Source: DASSUW01 sp036257565
GTDB taxonomy: Bacteria > Actinomycetota > Thermoleophilia > Solirubrobacterales > Solirubrobacteraceae
Direction: 5' to 3'
DNA: 64,000 bases
Assembly: GCA_036257565.1 (NCBI GenBank)
Contig: DATAFH010000056.1
Coordinates: forward strand, 1 to 64,000
Position 1 is the first letter of the stretch. Every line of letters begins with the position of its first letter. The position numbers were made by a program, and so were the translations under genes. Below the pieces are notes generated by a model. It was given only the letters and a program-made list of their open reading frames with translations, was not told where the DNA came from and did not search any database. Positions 42,601 to 50,731 of the stretch are shown here, one piece after another.

Positions 42601-44191
42601 CTTCAGCAACCAGGTCTCCCACCACATCCCGTGGATGTACACCTACGCCGGCCAGCCCTACAAGACGCAGGAGAAGGTGCGTGAGGTCCTGCGCCGCATG
42701 TACATCGGCTCGGAGATCGGGCAGGGCTACGCCGGCGACGAGGACAACGGCGAGACGTCGGCCTGGTACCTGTTCGCGGCCATGGGCATCTACCCGCTGC
42801 AGGTGGGAAGCCCGAACTACGTGATCGGCTCGCCGCTGTTCAAGAAGGCGACGATCCGCCGGCCGGGGGGCGACATCGTGGTCAACGCGCCGCGCAACAG
42901 CTCCCGCAACGTCTACGTCCAGGGGCTGACCATCGACGGCAAGCGTCACGACCAGACGTATTTGTCGCACGAGCAGCTCGCCGACGGCGCGACGCTGACC
43001 TTCGACATGGGCTCGCAGCCGTCGCGCTGGGCGACCGGCAAGCAGGCGGCCCCGCCGTCGATCACCGAAGGCGACGAGGTTCCGCAGCCGCTCCGTGACG
43101 CGACCGGTGGCGACGACGACGTCGCGAGCGACGCCGCGCTGTTCGACGACACGTCGGGCACCCGGGCGACGGCCGAGAACGTCGAGTACCGGTTCGCTTC
43201 AGGCGAGCGGCACGACGTGCGCTTCTACACGCTCACGTCGGGCGACACCGAGGGCGCCGACCCGAGCAGCTGGGTCGTCAAGGGCTCCAATGACGGCAGC
43301 CGCTGGACGGTGCTCGACCGCCGAAGCGACGAGACGTTCATGTGGCGCTCGCAGACCCGGCCGTTCGAACTCGACCGCAACGGCAAGTTCTCGCAGCTGC
43401 GGATCGAGTTCGGCGGGGCGGTCAGGCTCGCCGAGGTCGAGCTCCTCACGCACGAGCCCGCCATCCCGGCGCCGCTGTTCGCCGAGGTGGCGAGCGGCGT
43501 CACGCAGGCCGGCGGCACCGCCGAGGTGCCGGTGACCCTGACCAACGACGGCACCTCGCCGCTGAGCGGCGAGGTGACGGCGACGGCGCCCGACGGCTGG
43601 ACGGTGGAGCCGGTGGTGTTCGGGCCGATCGAGGGCGGCCAGTCGCAGACGGTCACGCTCAACGTCACGGTGCCGGACGGCGTCGAGCCCGGCGCGTATC
43701 CGGTCTCGGTCACGGCCACGGCGGGCGGCGCGACGGCGCGGGCCGCGGGCACGGTGCATGTGGTCGGCAACGTCGTCGAGTTCACGCCCGGCACCTCGGC
43801 CGAGGAGCCGTGGCTGTTCGAGGACGGCGCCTCGCAGCTGAACGGCACCGCGTACGACGGCCGCGCGCGGTTCGCCGACAATGAGCGCTTCTTCGTCTAC
43901 CGGTTCCCGATCGGCGAGAACGTCACCGGCGGGACGCTGAGCCTCGACATCGGCAACGAGTTCCTCGTGCAGGCCTCGACCGACGGCACGACCTGGACGA
44001 CCGTGCTGCGAGAGGAGCAGGAGATCCGCGACCTGTCGAACCGCGACGAGAACGCCTGGCGCGAGCTCGACGTGGCGGCGCTCGCGGCTGCGGGCCAGAC
44101 GCTGTACCTGCGGATCGGCGACAGCTTCCCGGCGGACGGGTGGGGCGGCTGGCTGGCACGGCTGCGCCTCGAGCTGCAAACTGGGGGGTGA
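39635..44191 (+). CDS. secreted GH92 alpha-mannosidase, multidomain
   Basis: A 1518-residue exported enzyme. Residues 1-29 are a signal peptide. An F5/8-type-C-like carbohydrate-binding domain (about 80-205) and a beta domain (about 216-385) precede the GH92 catalytic region (about 385-1138), which has NNGFWDTYRTAWSAYSL, GWNFAFHVPHDGQGL and DNGETSAWYLFAAMGIYPL. A second F5/8C-like domain (about 1145-1280), a NEW3-type domain (VTLTNDGTSPLSGEVT, about 1285-1375) and a final beta domain follow. GH92 enzymes are calcium-dependent exo-alpha-mannosidases that trim N-glycans or mannans. AGGAGG precedes ATG 39635, as does a LacI-type operator. The stop overlaps the next start. No surface anchor is seen, so it is probably secreted. 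Confidence 0.9.
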   Translation: MRNRRLGRLLLAIACGMVAALTASPAALAGPGDFYSSFEDGEPAPTWVDTAERASGVSGPKRDGLPGDVTDKVFRVEASGENEGAGEVAENLVDGSAQTKWLVFESTGWVEMELSEPVAVVHYALTSANDAEGRDPRDWTLSGSNDGQSWTVLDTQTDQEFSERFQQREFRFANTTAYTHYRLDITENHGDDIVQLAEIALSNGDTSPPPPSDVQSRVGDGPRGGYTAKSGVGFTGLHALRYAGTHEAEGRGYSYNKIFDVDVPVGPTTELSYLIYPDFVDEDLSYPSTYTSVDLVFTDGTSLSDLNASDQHGATVSPRGQQASKTLYTNQWNFKRSRIGAVAAGKTIDRILVAYDNPDGPTEFGGWIDDITIEADPPQRQRSRPSDWVVTNRGTNSTSSFSRGNNIPATAVPHGFNFWIPVTNAASLSWLYDYHRGNNEDNLPEVQAFAASHEPSPWMGERQTFQVMPSGAEGAPPTGRSDRALAFRHSNEVTSPHHYAVKFENGIETEIAPTDHAAMFRFTFPAGHANLVFDNVNDDASLTIDQASDVVTGYSDVRSGLSNGATRMFFYATFDRPMTASSASGRTGYAKFDAGAGNTVTMRIASSLISLDQARENLALEIAPADTFADIRRRAQAQWDDKLGVIEVEGATEDQLTTLYSNLYRLFLYPNSAFENTGTAQSPVYRHAVQSSTSTPASTPTRTGAPVVDGKVYVNNGFWDTYRTAWSAYSLFAPRSAGELVDGFVQQYRDGGWVSRWSSPGYANLMTGTSSDVSFADAFVKGIHGIDARDTYDAAVKNATVAPPGSDPNDTSVGRKGLIESIFRGYTTTDVSEGVSWALEGYVNDFGIANMAKAMADRRGASTAERQRLEEEHEYFINRARNYVNMFDPRVEFFQGRRPDGRFKSPPSEYNPLVWGHDHDYTETNGWNFAFHVPHDGQGLANLYGGRDGLADKLDEFFATPETAKFPGSYGGIIHEMVEARDVRMGQWGFSNQVSHHIPWMYTYAGQPYKTQEKVREVLRRMYIGSEIGQGYAGDEDNGETSAWYLFAAMGIYPLQVGSPNYVIGSPLFKKATIRRPGGDIVVNAPRNSSRNVYVQGLTIDGKRHDQTYLSHEQLADGATLTFDMGSQPSRWATGKQAAPPSITEGDEVPQPLRDATGGDDDVASDAALFDDTSGTRATAENVEYRFASGERHDVRFYTLTSGDTEGADPSSWVVKGSNDGSRWTVLDRRSDETFMWRSQTRPFELDRNGKFSQLRIEFGGAVRLAEVELLTHEPAIPAPLFAEVASGVTQAGGTAEVPVTLTNDGTSPLSGEVTATAPDGWTVEPVVFGPIEGGQSQTVTLNVTVPDGVEPGAYPVSVTATAGGATARAAGTVHVVGNVVEFTPGTSAEEPWLFEDGASQLNGTAYDGRARFADNERFFVYRFPIGENVTGGTLSLDIGNEFLVQASTDGTTWTTVLREEQEIRDLSNRDENAWRELDVAALAAAGQTLYLRIGDSFPADGWGGWLARLRLELQTGG

Positions 44192-45261
44192 TGACGACTC
44201 AGCGGCTGCGGGTCGGCGTCCTCGGCGCCGGCCCGATCGCCCAGTTCGCGCACTTCGAGGCGCTCAACAAGGCGCGCAACGCGGAGCTGTACGCGATCTG
44301 CGACGTCGCTGAAGACCTGCTCGCCCAGATGAGCGCCGTGCACCGGCCGCGGCGCACGTTCACCGACTACGCGGGGATGCTCGCCGATCCCGAGGTCGAC
44401 GCCGTCGTCATCGCTACCGCCGACCAGTACCACGTCGCCGCCGCCCGCGAGGCGATCCGGGCGCGCAAGCACGTGCTGGTGGAGAAGCCGCTCGGCGCCA
44501 CCACCGCCGAGTGCCTGCCGCTCCGCGACGAGGTCCACGCGAGCGAGCTGGTGCTCCAGGTCGGCACGATGCGGCGCTTCGACCCCGGCATCGCGTTCGC
44601 TCGCGACTTCGTCCGCGACGAGCTCGGCGAGCTGATCGCGCTGAAGGCGTGGTACTGCGACTCCGCCTACCGCTACGAGATGACCGACGTGCTGCAGCCG
44701 CTCCCCCGCTCCAGCTCCGAGGCGCGCAGGCCGCCCGGCGAGCCCAAGGGGGACCGGCGGCGGTACTACATGATCGGCCACGGCAGCCATCTGATCGACA
44801 CCGCGCGCTTCCTCGCGGGCGACGAGATCGCGAGCGTCAAGGCGGAGCTGGCCGAGCGCGGCGGCGCGTACTGCTGGTTCGTGAGCGTGGGCTTCGCCGG
44901 CGGCTCGCTCGGGCACCTCGACCTCACGATGTCGGTCCAGATGGACTGGCACGAGGGCTTCCGGATCTACGGTGCGCGCGGCAGCGTGGTGGGCCGCACG
45001 TTCCTGCCGTGGTACCTGCGGGCGAGCGAGGTCGAGTGCTTCTCCGCGCGCGACCGCCAGTACCACCGGCCGCTCGGCGAGGACGCGCACTTCTGGCGGC
45101 GGCAGGCCGAGGGGTTCGCGGACACGGTCCTCACCGGCGCCCCGCAGCTCGGGGCTACCGTGGATGACGGGCTCGCCGCGATGGTCGTGATCGACGCGAT
45201 CGAGCGGTCGGTCGAGACCGGCGAGCGGGTGGGCGTGGACGCGACGCCCGTGGCCGCGTGA
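44191..45261 (+). CDS. Gfo/Idh/MocA-family oxidoreductase
   Basis: A 356-residue NAD(P)-dependent sugar oxidoreductase. The Rossmann start is LRVGVLGAGPIAQFAHFEAL, with the family EKP motif in KHVLVEKPLGATT (catalytic Lys) and a possible catalytic His in MIGHGSHLIDTARFL. Relatives oxidise inositols, sugars or glycosides. ATG 44191 overlaps the GH92 stop and its own stop overlaps the next start (TGATG), so it belongs to the mannosidase operon. The substrate cannot be read. Confidence 0.87.
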   Translation: MTTQRLRVGVLGAGPIAQFAHFEALNKARNAELYAICDVAEDLLAQMSAVHRPRRTFTDYAGMLADPEVDAVVIATADQYHVAAAREAIRARKHVLVEKPLGATTAECLPLRDEVHASELVLQVGTMRRFDPGIAFARDFVRDELGELIALKAWYCDSAYRYEMTDVLQPLPRSSSEARRPPGEPKGDRRRYYMIGHGSHLIDTARFLAGDEIASVKAELAERGGAYCWFVSVGFAGGSLGHLDLTMSVQMDWHEGFRIYGARGSVVGRTFLPWYLRASEVECFSARDRQYHRPLGEDAHFWRRQAEGFADTVLTGAPQLGATVDDGLAAMVVIDAIERSVETGERVGVDATPVAA

Positions 45262-46067
45262 TGCGGCTCGGGATCTTCGCGAAGACGTTCAGCCGCCCGT
45301 CGCTCGACGCGACATTGGATGCCGTCGTCGAGCACGGCATCGAGACGATCCAGTTCAACATGGCGCTCACCACCGCGGGCTTCGAGGAGACCCGCGCGGC
45401 GGTCGCCGGGCGCGGCCTGGAGATGGCCGCGGTGTCCGGGACCTACAACATGGCGCATCCCGATCGCGCGATCCGGGACGCGGGAGCCGGTTGGCTCGCC
45501 AAGCTCATCGCCGCCGCGCCCCATCTCGGCACGCGCGTGGTCACGCTCTGCACCGGCACGCGCGACCCCGACGACATGTGGCGCGCGCATCCCGGCAACG
45601 CGACGCCGGAGGCCTGGCGGGACAGCGTCGAGCAGATCGCGGGCGCGCTCGCCGTCGCGGAGCGGCACGGCGTCGTGCTCGCGTTCGAGCCGGAGCACAA
45701 CAACGTCGTCGTGGACGCGGCCGCCGGCCGGCGGCTGCTCGACGAGCTGCGGTCCGCGCACCTGCAGGTCGTCGTCGACGCCGCGAACCTCGTCCGCCCC
45801 GGCGAGCTCGACCGCCAGGCCGAGACGCTGCGGGAGGCGTTCGCGCTCCTCGGCGACGCACCTGTGCTCGCGCACGCGAAGGACGTGCTGGACAACGGCA
45901 CGGTGGTGGCGGCCGGCCGTGGCGGCTTGGACTACGCGCTGTACGTGCAGCTGCTGCGCGAGTCCGGCTACGACGGGCCGCTCGTGTTGCACGGGCTGGA
46001 CGAGGACGAGGTCGATCGGTCGGCGCGCTTCGTCCGCGAGCGGCTCGGCCTGGGCGCGCGCGCGTGA
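45261..46067 (+). CDS. TIM-barrel sugar-phosphate isomerase/epimerase-like protein
   Basis: A 268-residue xylose-isomerase-like TIM barrel (AP endonuclease family 2). It starts MRLGIFAKTFSRPSLDATLD, with metal-site residues suggested by LAFEPEHNNVV (Glu), VVVDAANL (Asp) and VLAHAKDVLDNG (His and Asp). IolI, tagatose 3-epimerase and hydroxypyruvate isomerase share this fold; which applies is unclear. It is coupled by 1-nt overlap to the Gfo/Idh gene, a frequent pairing in polyol and sugar pathways. The stop overlaps the GTG of the broken hydrolase gene. Confidence 0.8.
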   Translation: MRLGIFAKTFSRPSLDATLDAVVEHGIETIQFNMALTTAGFEETRAAVAGRGLEMAAVSGTYNMAHPDRAIRDAGAGWLAKLIAAAPHLGTRVVTLCTGTRDPDDMWRAHPGNATPEAWRDSVEQIAGALAVAERHGVVLAFEPEHNNVVVDAAAGRRLLDELRSAHLQVVVDAANLVRPGELDRQAETLREAFALLGDAPVLAHAKDVLDNGTVVAAGRGGLDYALYVQLLRESGYDGPLVLHGLDEDEVDRSARFVRERLGLGARA

Positions 46068-46454
46068 CGTACTCGCAGGACGGGATCGCGTTCTCGTACG
46101 GCGTTCGAGGCGAGCGCGGTGTACCGCCGGATCCGCGCCGACTCGCCGGTCACCGCCGAGTCGGTGCTCGCCCAGTTCGAGCGCGAGGACGCCGTCGCGC
46201 GTGCGCCGGTGCTCGAGCGCCTGCCGGCCGACCGGCCGCTCCCGGACGAGGGCCCGTGCCCGCAGCTGTCGATGCCGACGCTGATCCTCGCCACCGACCG
46301 CGACCCGGCCCGTCCGCTCGGGATCGCCGAGGCGTGGGCCGGCGCACTCCCCGCCGCGGCGCTCCAGCAGGTGCCGTCCAAGACCGTCGACGAGCCACGG
46401 CACGAGCGGGAGGTCGCTGCCGCGATCGACGCGTTCGGCGCTCAGGCGCCCTGA
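46064..46454 (+). pseudogene. alpha/beta hydrolase with internal deletion
   Basis: GTG 46064, overlapping the previous stop, opens MTYSQDGIAFSYGV, a normal alpha/beta-hydrolase N terminus. From about 46107 a second frame carries VYRRIRADSPVTAESVLAQF and SMPTLILATDRDPARPLGIA, the C-terminal third including the acidic-residue strand, ending AAAIDAFGAQAP. The middle, with the HG oxyanion region and the GxSxG nucleophile, is absent. About 150 codons appear deleted with a frame change. It was once the last gene of the GH92 operon. The 3' end overlaps the convergent FGGY gene by 13 nt. Confidence 0.6.
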
Positions 46455-47782
46455 CCGACGGCCGCGTGCTCCGGCGGCAACGCGCCGGCGGCCCGCCCTG
46501 CGTTGAGCGCGGCGCCGTGGGCGCCGGTAAACGTGGCCGGGAGGTAGCTGAGCTCCCCGAGGTGGCGCCGCTTGACGGCGCGCGCGGCGTCGCCCGCGGC
46601 CCATCCGCCGACGACGACGACCCGCCGCGCCGGGCCGCCGATGGCAGCCATCCGGGCGACGATCTCAGCGCCGGCCGCCCCCGCGGCGTCGAGCGCCGCG
46701 TGGTAGGCGGCGGCGGGCGACGCGTCGCGGTCGATGCCGGCGATCGACTGGCTCTTCTGGTCGAGTCCGGTGACCGAGAGCCGCGGCGGGCCGCCGCCGA
46801 GCTCGATCTCCAGCGCCGCGGTCTCGAGCGGCCCGCGATCCTCCGGCCGGACGCCGAGCAGCGCGAGGGTGTGCTCGAAGGCGGCCCCGGACGACACCGC
46901 GCCCACGATGGCCTGGCGACCCTCGACGGCGTGCCACCCGACGTTGAGCCCGTTCGCGACAGCGTTGCCCACCGCGTCCTCGGCCAGCGGCGCGCTCGCC
47001 TGCACGTAGGCCTCCGCGGTGCCGCACGAGTCCAGCACGTCGCCCTCCGACGCCGCGCCCGCGCCGACGGCCGCGGCCAGGTGGTCGTGGCCGCCGACGG
47101 TCAGCACCGCGTCACGGGCTCCCTCGAGGCCGCCGTCGCAGCGTCCCATCGCCGTGCCGGCCGCCACCGCGTCCGGCATGAGACCGGGCGGGGCGTCGGC
47201 CCAGGCGAGCGCGTCGTTCCAGGGCCGTCGCGCGTGCAGGTCGTAGAACCCCGTGCGCGACGCGAGCGAGAGCTCGGCCGCCGGGTCGCCGCCGAGGCCG
47301 AGGACGATCCACTCGGCGACGTTGAGCCAGCGCTCGCCCCGCCGCGCCTCGGGCCAGTGGTCGCGCATCCAGCGGTACTTGGCGAGCGTGCAGACCGAGC
47401 TCGGCGGGAGCCCGACCCGAGCGCCGAAGCCATCCCCGAGGTCGGCCGCCAGCCTCGCCGCCTCGGCCTCCCCACGGCTGTCGTGCCAGGCGATCGACGG
47501 CACCGCCGGCCGCCCCGACCCGTCGAGGAGCACGCCGGTCTCCGCCATGCTGGCGACCCCGATGCCGGCGACCGGGCGGCCGCCGACGGCGGCCAGCGCC
47601 TCGCGCGCCGCAGCGATCGCCGCCGCGAGCAGCTCGTCAGCGGAAAGCTCCGCGCCGGTGGGCACGCGGCGCCAGGGCGTCGGCGCGCGTCCGTGGCCGA
47701 CCTCGCGGAGGTGCTGGTCCAGCACGGCGGCCTTGACCGCCGTCGTGCCCACGTCGAGCCCGAGGAGCACCGCGCCGCTCAC
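46442..47782 (-). CDS. FGGY-family carbohydrate kinase
   Basis: A 446-residue sugar kinase of the FGGY/ASKHA fold. It has LLGLDVGTTAVKAAVLD (phosphate 1), SIAWHDSRGEAEAARL, VLTVGGHDHLAAAVGAG (sugar-binding acidic residue region) and RRVVVVGGWAAGDAARAVKR with FTGAHGAALNAG (adenosine site). The specific sugar (xylulose, gluconate, erythritol or other) cannot be told. GTG 47782 overlaps the ManA-like stop (GTGA). It is the last gene of a four-gene minus-strand operon with PfkB, LacI and ManA-like genes. Confidence 0.87.
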   Translation of the reverse strand: MSGAVLLGLDVGTTAVKAAVLDQHLREVGHGRAPTPWRRVPTGAELSADELLAAAIAAAREALAAVGGRPVAGIGVASMAETGVLLDGSGRPAVPSIAWHDSRGEAEAARLAADLGDGFGARVGLPPSSVCTLAKYRWMRDHWPEARRGERWLNVAEWIVLGLGGDPAAELSLASRTGFYDLHARRPWNDALAWADAPPGLMPDAVAAGTAMGRCDGGLEGARDAVLTVGGHDHLAAAVGAGAASEGDVLDSCGTAEAYVQASAPLAEDAVGNAVANGLNVGWHAVEGRQAIVGAVSSGAAFEHTLALLGVRPEDRGPLETAALEIELGGGPPRLSVTGLDQKSQSIAGIDRDASPAAAYHAALDAAGAAGAEIVARMAAIGGPARRVVVVGGWAAGDAARAVKRRHLGELSYLPATFTGAHGAALNAGRAAGALPPEHAAVGQGA

Positions 47783-48780
47783 CACGCTCCCTCGCCGGCA
47801 TCCGGATCGGCGGGTCGGGCGCGGAGCGCGACCACGTCCCCCCGCAGCTCGCCGGCGCCGCTCGCGTGCGGGACGAGCACGGCGGAGCCGCGCGCGAACG
47901 GCGTCTCCCCGGCGTCGGTGGCCAGGATGCCGCTCCCCTCGAGGCCGACGAGCACCGAGAACCCGGGGTCGAGCGCGTCGCCGCCCACCAGGCGCTCGGC
48001 GCGGAAGTACGGGTCGGCGGCGACCGGGAGCAGCCGCGCGCCGACGGGCCCACACAGCTGCGCGACGCGGTCGGTGTCCCAGGCCGCTCGGTCGAGCGCC
48101 TCGAGCACGCGGTCCCAGCCGAGGTCGAGGTGCCCATCGTCCTCGCTGAGCTCGAAGCCCTCCCACTCGAGGACCACCGAGAGGTCGGTGGGCTCCTGCA
48201 GCTCGAGCAGCAGGATCCCGGCTCCGATCGCGTGCGGGGTGCCGGCCGGGACGAAGATCGCGTCACCGGCGGCGACCGGCAGCTCGTGCATCGCGCCGAG
48301 CATCGCCACGGCGTCCTGCGCGCGCATCCAGTCGCGTACCTCGGACAGCTCGACGTCGCGCGTGAAGCCGACGTGGACGCTCGCGCCCGGCTCGGCCTCG
48401 AGGATGATCCACGCCTCGGTCTTGCCGCATGAGAGGCCGAGCGCGTCGCGGGCGAAGGCGCGGCCGGGGTGGAAGTGCACGGGCAGGCGCTGGCCGGCGT
48501 CGAGCAGCTTCACGAGCAGCCCAGGGGTGGCGCCGAAGCGCCGGAGGTGCTCGGCCCCGAGCCAGGGCTCCGGATCGGCGACCATGGCGTCGCGGACCAG
48601 CGTCCCGTCCTCGAGCCGGCTCAGCCCACGCGAGTCCGAGCCGAACGCGGTGTTGACCGCGCCAAGCCACTCCTCCGGCATGTGATCCGAGTCGACCTCC
48701 ACGCCGCGGAGCCGGGCGATGCGAGCGCCCCCGGCATAGAAGTGGTGCAGCAGGTTCGGCGGAAGCACGTGCGGCCTCAT
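47779..48780 (-). CDS. class I mannose-6-phosphate isomerase-like protein
   Basis: A 333-residue cupin-type phosphomannose isomerase. Metal-site residues appear in LPVHFHPGRAFARDALG (HxH), then GKTEAWIILEAEPGASVHVG (Glu) and IFVPAGTPHAIGAGILLLEL (His), the manA layout. It would interconvert mannose 6-phosphate and fructose 6-phosphate, which suits a locus that begins with a mannosidase. ATG 48780 overlaps the LacI stop and the stop overlaps the FGGY start. Confidence 0.82.
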   Translation of the reverse strand: MRPHVLPPNLLHHFYAGGARIARLRGVEVDSDHMPEEWLGAVNTAFGSDSRGLSRLEDGTLVRDAMVADPEPWLGAEHLRRFGATPGLLVKLLDAGQRLPVHFHPGRAFARDALGLSCGKTEAWIILEAEPGASVHVGFTRDVELSEVRDWMRAQDAVAMLGAMHELPVAAGDAIFVPAGTPHAIGAGILLLELQEPTDLSVVLEWEGFELSEDDGHLDLGWDRVLEALDRAAWDTDRVAQLCGPVGARLLPVAADPYFRAERLVGGDALDPGFSVLVGLEGSGILATDAGETPFARGSAVLVPHASGAGELRGDVVALRARPADPDAGEGAW

Positions 48781-49799
48781 GCCGGAGGGACCTCTCCCGA
48801 TCCGCGCATGACCAACTCGGTCGGCACCACGACCCGCTTCGGCGGGCCGTCGGGGGTTTCGAGGCGCTCGAAGGCGAGCTCCGCGGCGTGGGCGCCCATG
48901 CGCGAGCTGTCGTGCCGCACGACGGTGACGGGCGGGGCGAGGAGGTCCGCCAGCTCGAAGTCGTCGAACCCCACCAGCGCGAGCCGCCGGTGCGTTCCCC
49001 GCAGGGCCCGCAGCGCGCCGACCGTGTTGCGGTTGTTGGCGGCGAACAGCGCGGTCGGCTGCCGGTCGGCGGGCAGCGCCAGCAACTCGGACACCACGGC
49101 CTCGGCGCGGCCGGTGTCATGGGAGCCGGTCCGCACGAGCTCGTCGCGGACCGCCACGCCGGCCGCCGCCATCGCCTCCCGGAAGCCCGTACGGCGCTCG
49201 GCGGCCGTGTACAGGTGCTCGTAGTCGCCGATGAACGCGATGCGCTCGTGCCCGTGCGCCAGCAGGTGCGCGGTCGCCGTACGAGCCCCGCCGACGTTGT
49301 CGAGCAGGACCTGGTCGGCGCCGATGCCGCTCGGCGGCCGGTCGAGGAACACGACCGGCGTGCCGTCCGCGGTCTCGCGGGCGAGGTAGGAGTGATCGCG
49401 CGAGGCGGGTACCAGCAGCAGTGCGTCGACGCGCCGCCGCAGCAGCGAGTGCACGAGCTCCTGCTCGCGGGCGGGATCCTCCTCGCACGACGCGGTGATG
49501 AGCAGATACCCACGCTCCCATGCGGCCCGCTCGACCGCCTGGGCGATGGCGGAGTAGAACGGGTTCGCCGCGTCCTCGATGACGAGCCCGAGCGTGGACG
49601 ACGTGCGGCCCTGGCGGAGCGAGCGGGCGAGGTCGTTGCGCCGGAAGCCCAGCTCCTCGATCGCCTTCGCCACGCGGTCCGCCGTCGCCGCGGAGACGCC
49701 CGCCTCCGCGTTGATGGCCCGCGAGACCGTCTTGAGGCTGACGCCCGCGCGCGCTGCGACGTCGCGCATCGTCGGACGCATGGGGGCCTGGGGCCGCAT
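48777..49799 (-). CDS. LacI-family transcriptional regulator
   Basis: A 340-residue regulator. The helix-turn-helix and hinge are MRDVAARAGVSLKTVSRAIN and VAKAIEELGFRRNDLARSLR; the periplasmic-binding-like effector domain has LGLVIEDAANPFYSAIAQAV and RIAFIGDYEHLYTAAERRTG. ATG 49799 is chosen because it overlaps the PfkB stop (TGATG); ATG 49781 is a possible alternative. It lies inside the kinase/isomerase operon and most likely binds the TGACAACGTTGTCA palindrome ahead of the GH92 gene, linking both operons to a sugar effector. Confidence 0.92.
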   Translation of the reverse strand: MRPQAPMRPTMRDVAARAGVSLKTVSRAINAEAGVSAATADRVAKAIEELGFRRNDLARSLRQGRTSSTLGLVIEDAANPFYSAIAQAVERAAWERGYLLITASCEEDPAREQELVHSLLRRRVDALLLVPASRDHSYLARETADGTPVVFLDRPPSGIGADQVLLDNVGGARTATAHLLAHGHERIAFIGDYEHLYTAAERRTGFREAMAAAGVAVRDELVRTGSHDTGRAEAVVSELLALPADRQPTALFAANNRNTVGALRALRGTHRRLALVGFDDFELADLLAPPVTVVRHDSSRMGAHAAELAFERLETPDGPPKRVVVPTELVMRGSGEVPPA

Positions 49800-50698
49800 C
49801 ACGGCATTGTCCGCGATCGCGGTGCGACCGGCGCCTCCATGGCGCCCATCACGCCGACCGAGCGTGCGGCCGTCTCGCAGGCGAAGCTCGTGGCCGCGAT
49901 CTCGTCGAGGCCGTCGCGGAGCGCCGTGACGAGCGCAGCCGCGAACGTGTCGCCGGCGCCCGTGGGGTCGACCTCCTCCTGCTCGGCGACCGGGACCGGG
50001 ACCGGATCGAGGCCGACCGGCCCGCCGAACACGCGCGCGCCCGCGCCCCCGCGCGTCTCGCAGATGATCCGGCCGTCGCGGGCGAGGTCGTCCGCGTCGA
50101 GCCCGAGGGCACTGAGCTCGCCCTCCGACGGCAGCAGCACGTGGGCCACGCGCGCCAGCCGCGCCACCCGCTCGCGCGTCGCGCGGTCGGCGTCCGCGCG
50201 CACGTTGGGATCGAGCGAGATCCTGCCGCCGCGCTCGAGCACCGTCGCGGCGGCCGCCTCGACGACCCCGGCCGGCGTGCCGCCGAACCCGATGGTGGAG
50301 CCGGAGACATGCAGCCAGTCGGCGCGCTCCGCCAGCCGCTGCGCGCGCGTGGGGTCCAGCTCGACGGCCGCGGAGTCCGGGACGGAGAACCAGAAGCTCC
50401 GCGTGGCGTCGTCGTGGTAGCTCACGAAGGCGGTCGCAGTGGCGCGCCGTGGGTCGACCCGGATGCCTTCCCCGCTGACGCCGTCGCGGCGCATGCGCTC
50501 GCGGAACGCGTCGCCGAAGGCGTCGTCGCCGACGCACCCGACGAGCGCGGTCGGCGCCCCCAGCCGCGCGGCGACCGACGCGAAGATCGCCGGCGCGCCG
50601 CTCGGGAACGGCCCGGCCCAGGTTCCCGGCTCGGCGAGGCGGCCGTCCGACGGCTCGCGACGGAACTCCACCAGGGCTTCTCCGACGGCGAGGATCAT
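49799..50698 (-). CDS. PfkB-family sugar kinase (KdgK/ketohexokinase-like)
   Basis: A 299-residue ribokinase-fold kinase. It begins MILAVGEALVEFRREPSDGR, with the sugar site around FPSGAPAIFASVAARLGAPT and the catalytic C-terminal signature VDPTGAGDTFAAALVTAL (Asp base in GAGD). 2-keto-3-deoxygluconate or fructose kinases are the nearest types by layout. The ATG at 50698 is 33 bp from the divergent LacC-type kinase. The stop overlaps the LacI start. Confidence 0.87.
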   Translation of the reverse strand: MILAVGEALVEFRREPSDGRLAEPGTWAGPFPSGAPAIFASVAARLGAPTALVGCVGDDAFGDAFRERMRRDGVSGEGIRVDPRRATATAFVSYHDDATRSFWFSVPDSAAVELDPTRAQRLAERADWLHVSGSTIGFGGTPAGVVEAAAATVLERGGRISLDPNVRADADRATRERVARLARVAHVLLPSEGELSALGLDADDLARDGRIICETRGGAGARVFGGPVGLDPVPVPVAEQEEVDPTGAGDTFAAALVTALRDGLDEIAATSFACETAARSVGVMGAMEAPVAPRSRTMP

Positions 50699-50731
50699 GC
50701 GCGCGACTGTATGGCCTTATCGTGGCGCGCG

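Noticed and set aside
45491..48685. 1064-codon plus-strand open frame through the FGGY and ManA-like genes
   Set aside because: Repetitive Arg/Ala/Ser translation without motifs; the opposite strand carries complete, recognisable kinase and isomerase genes.
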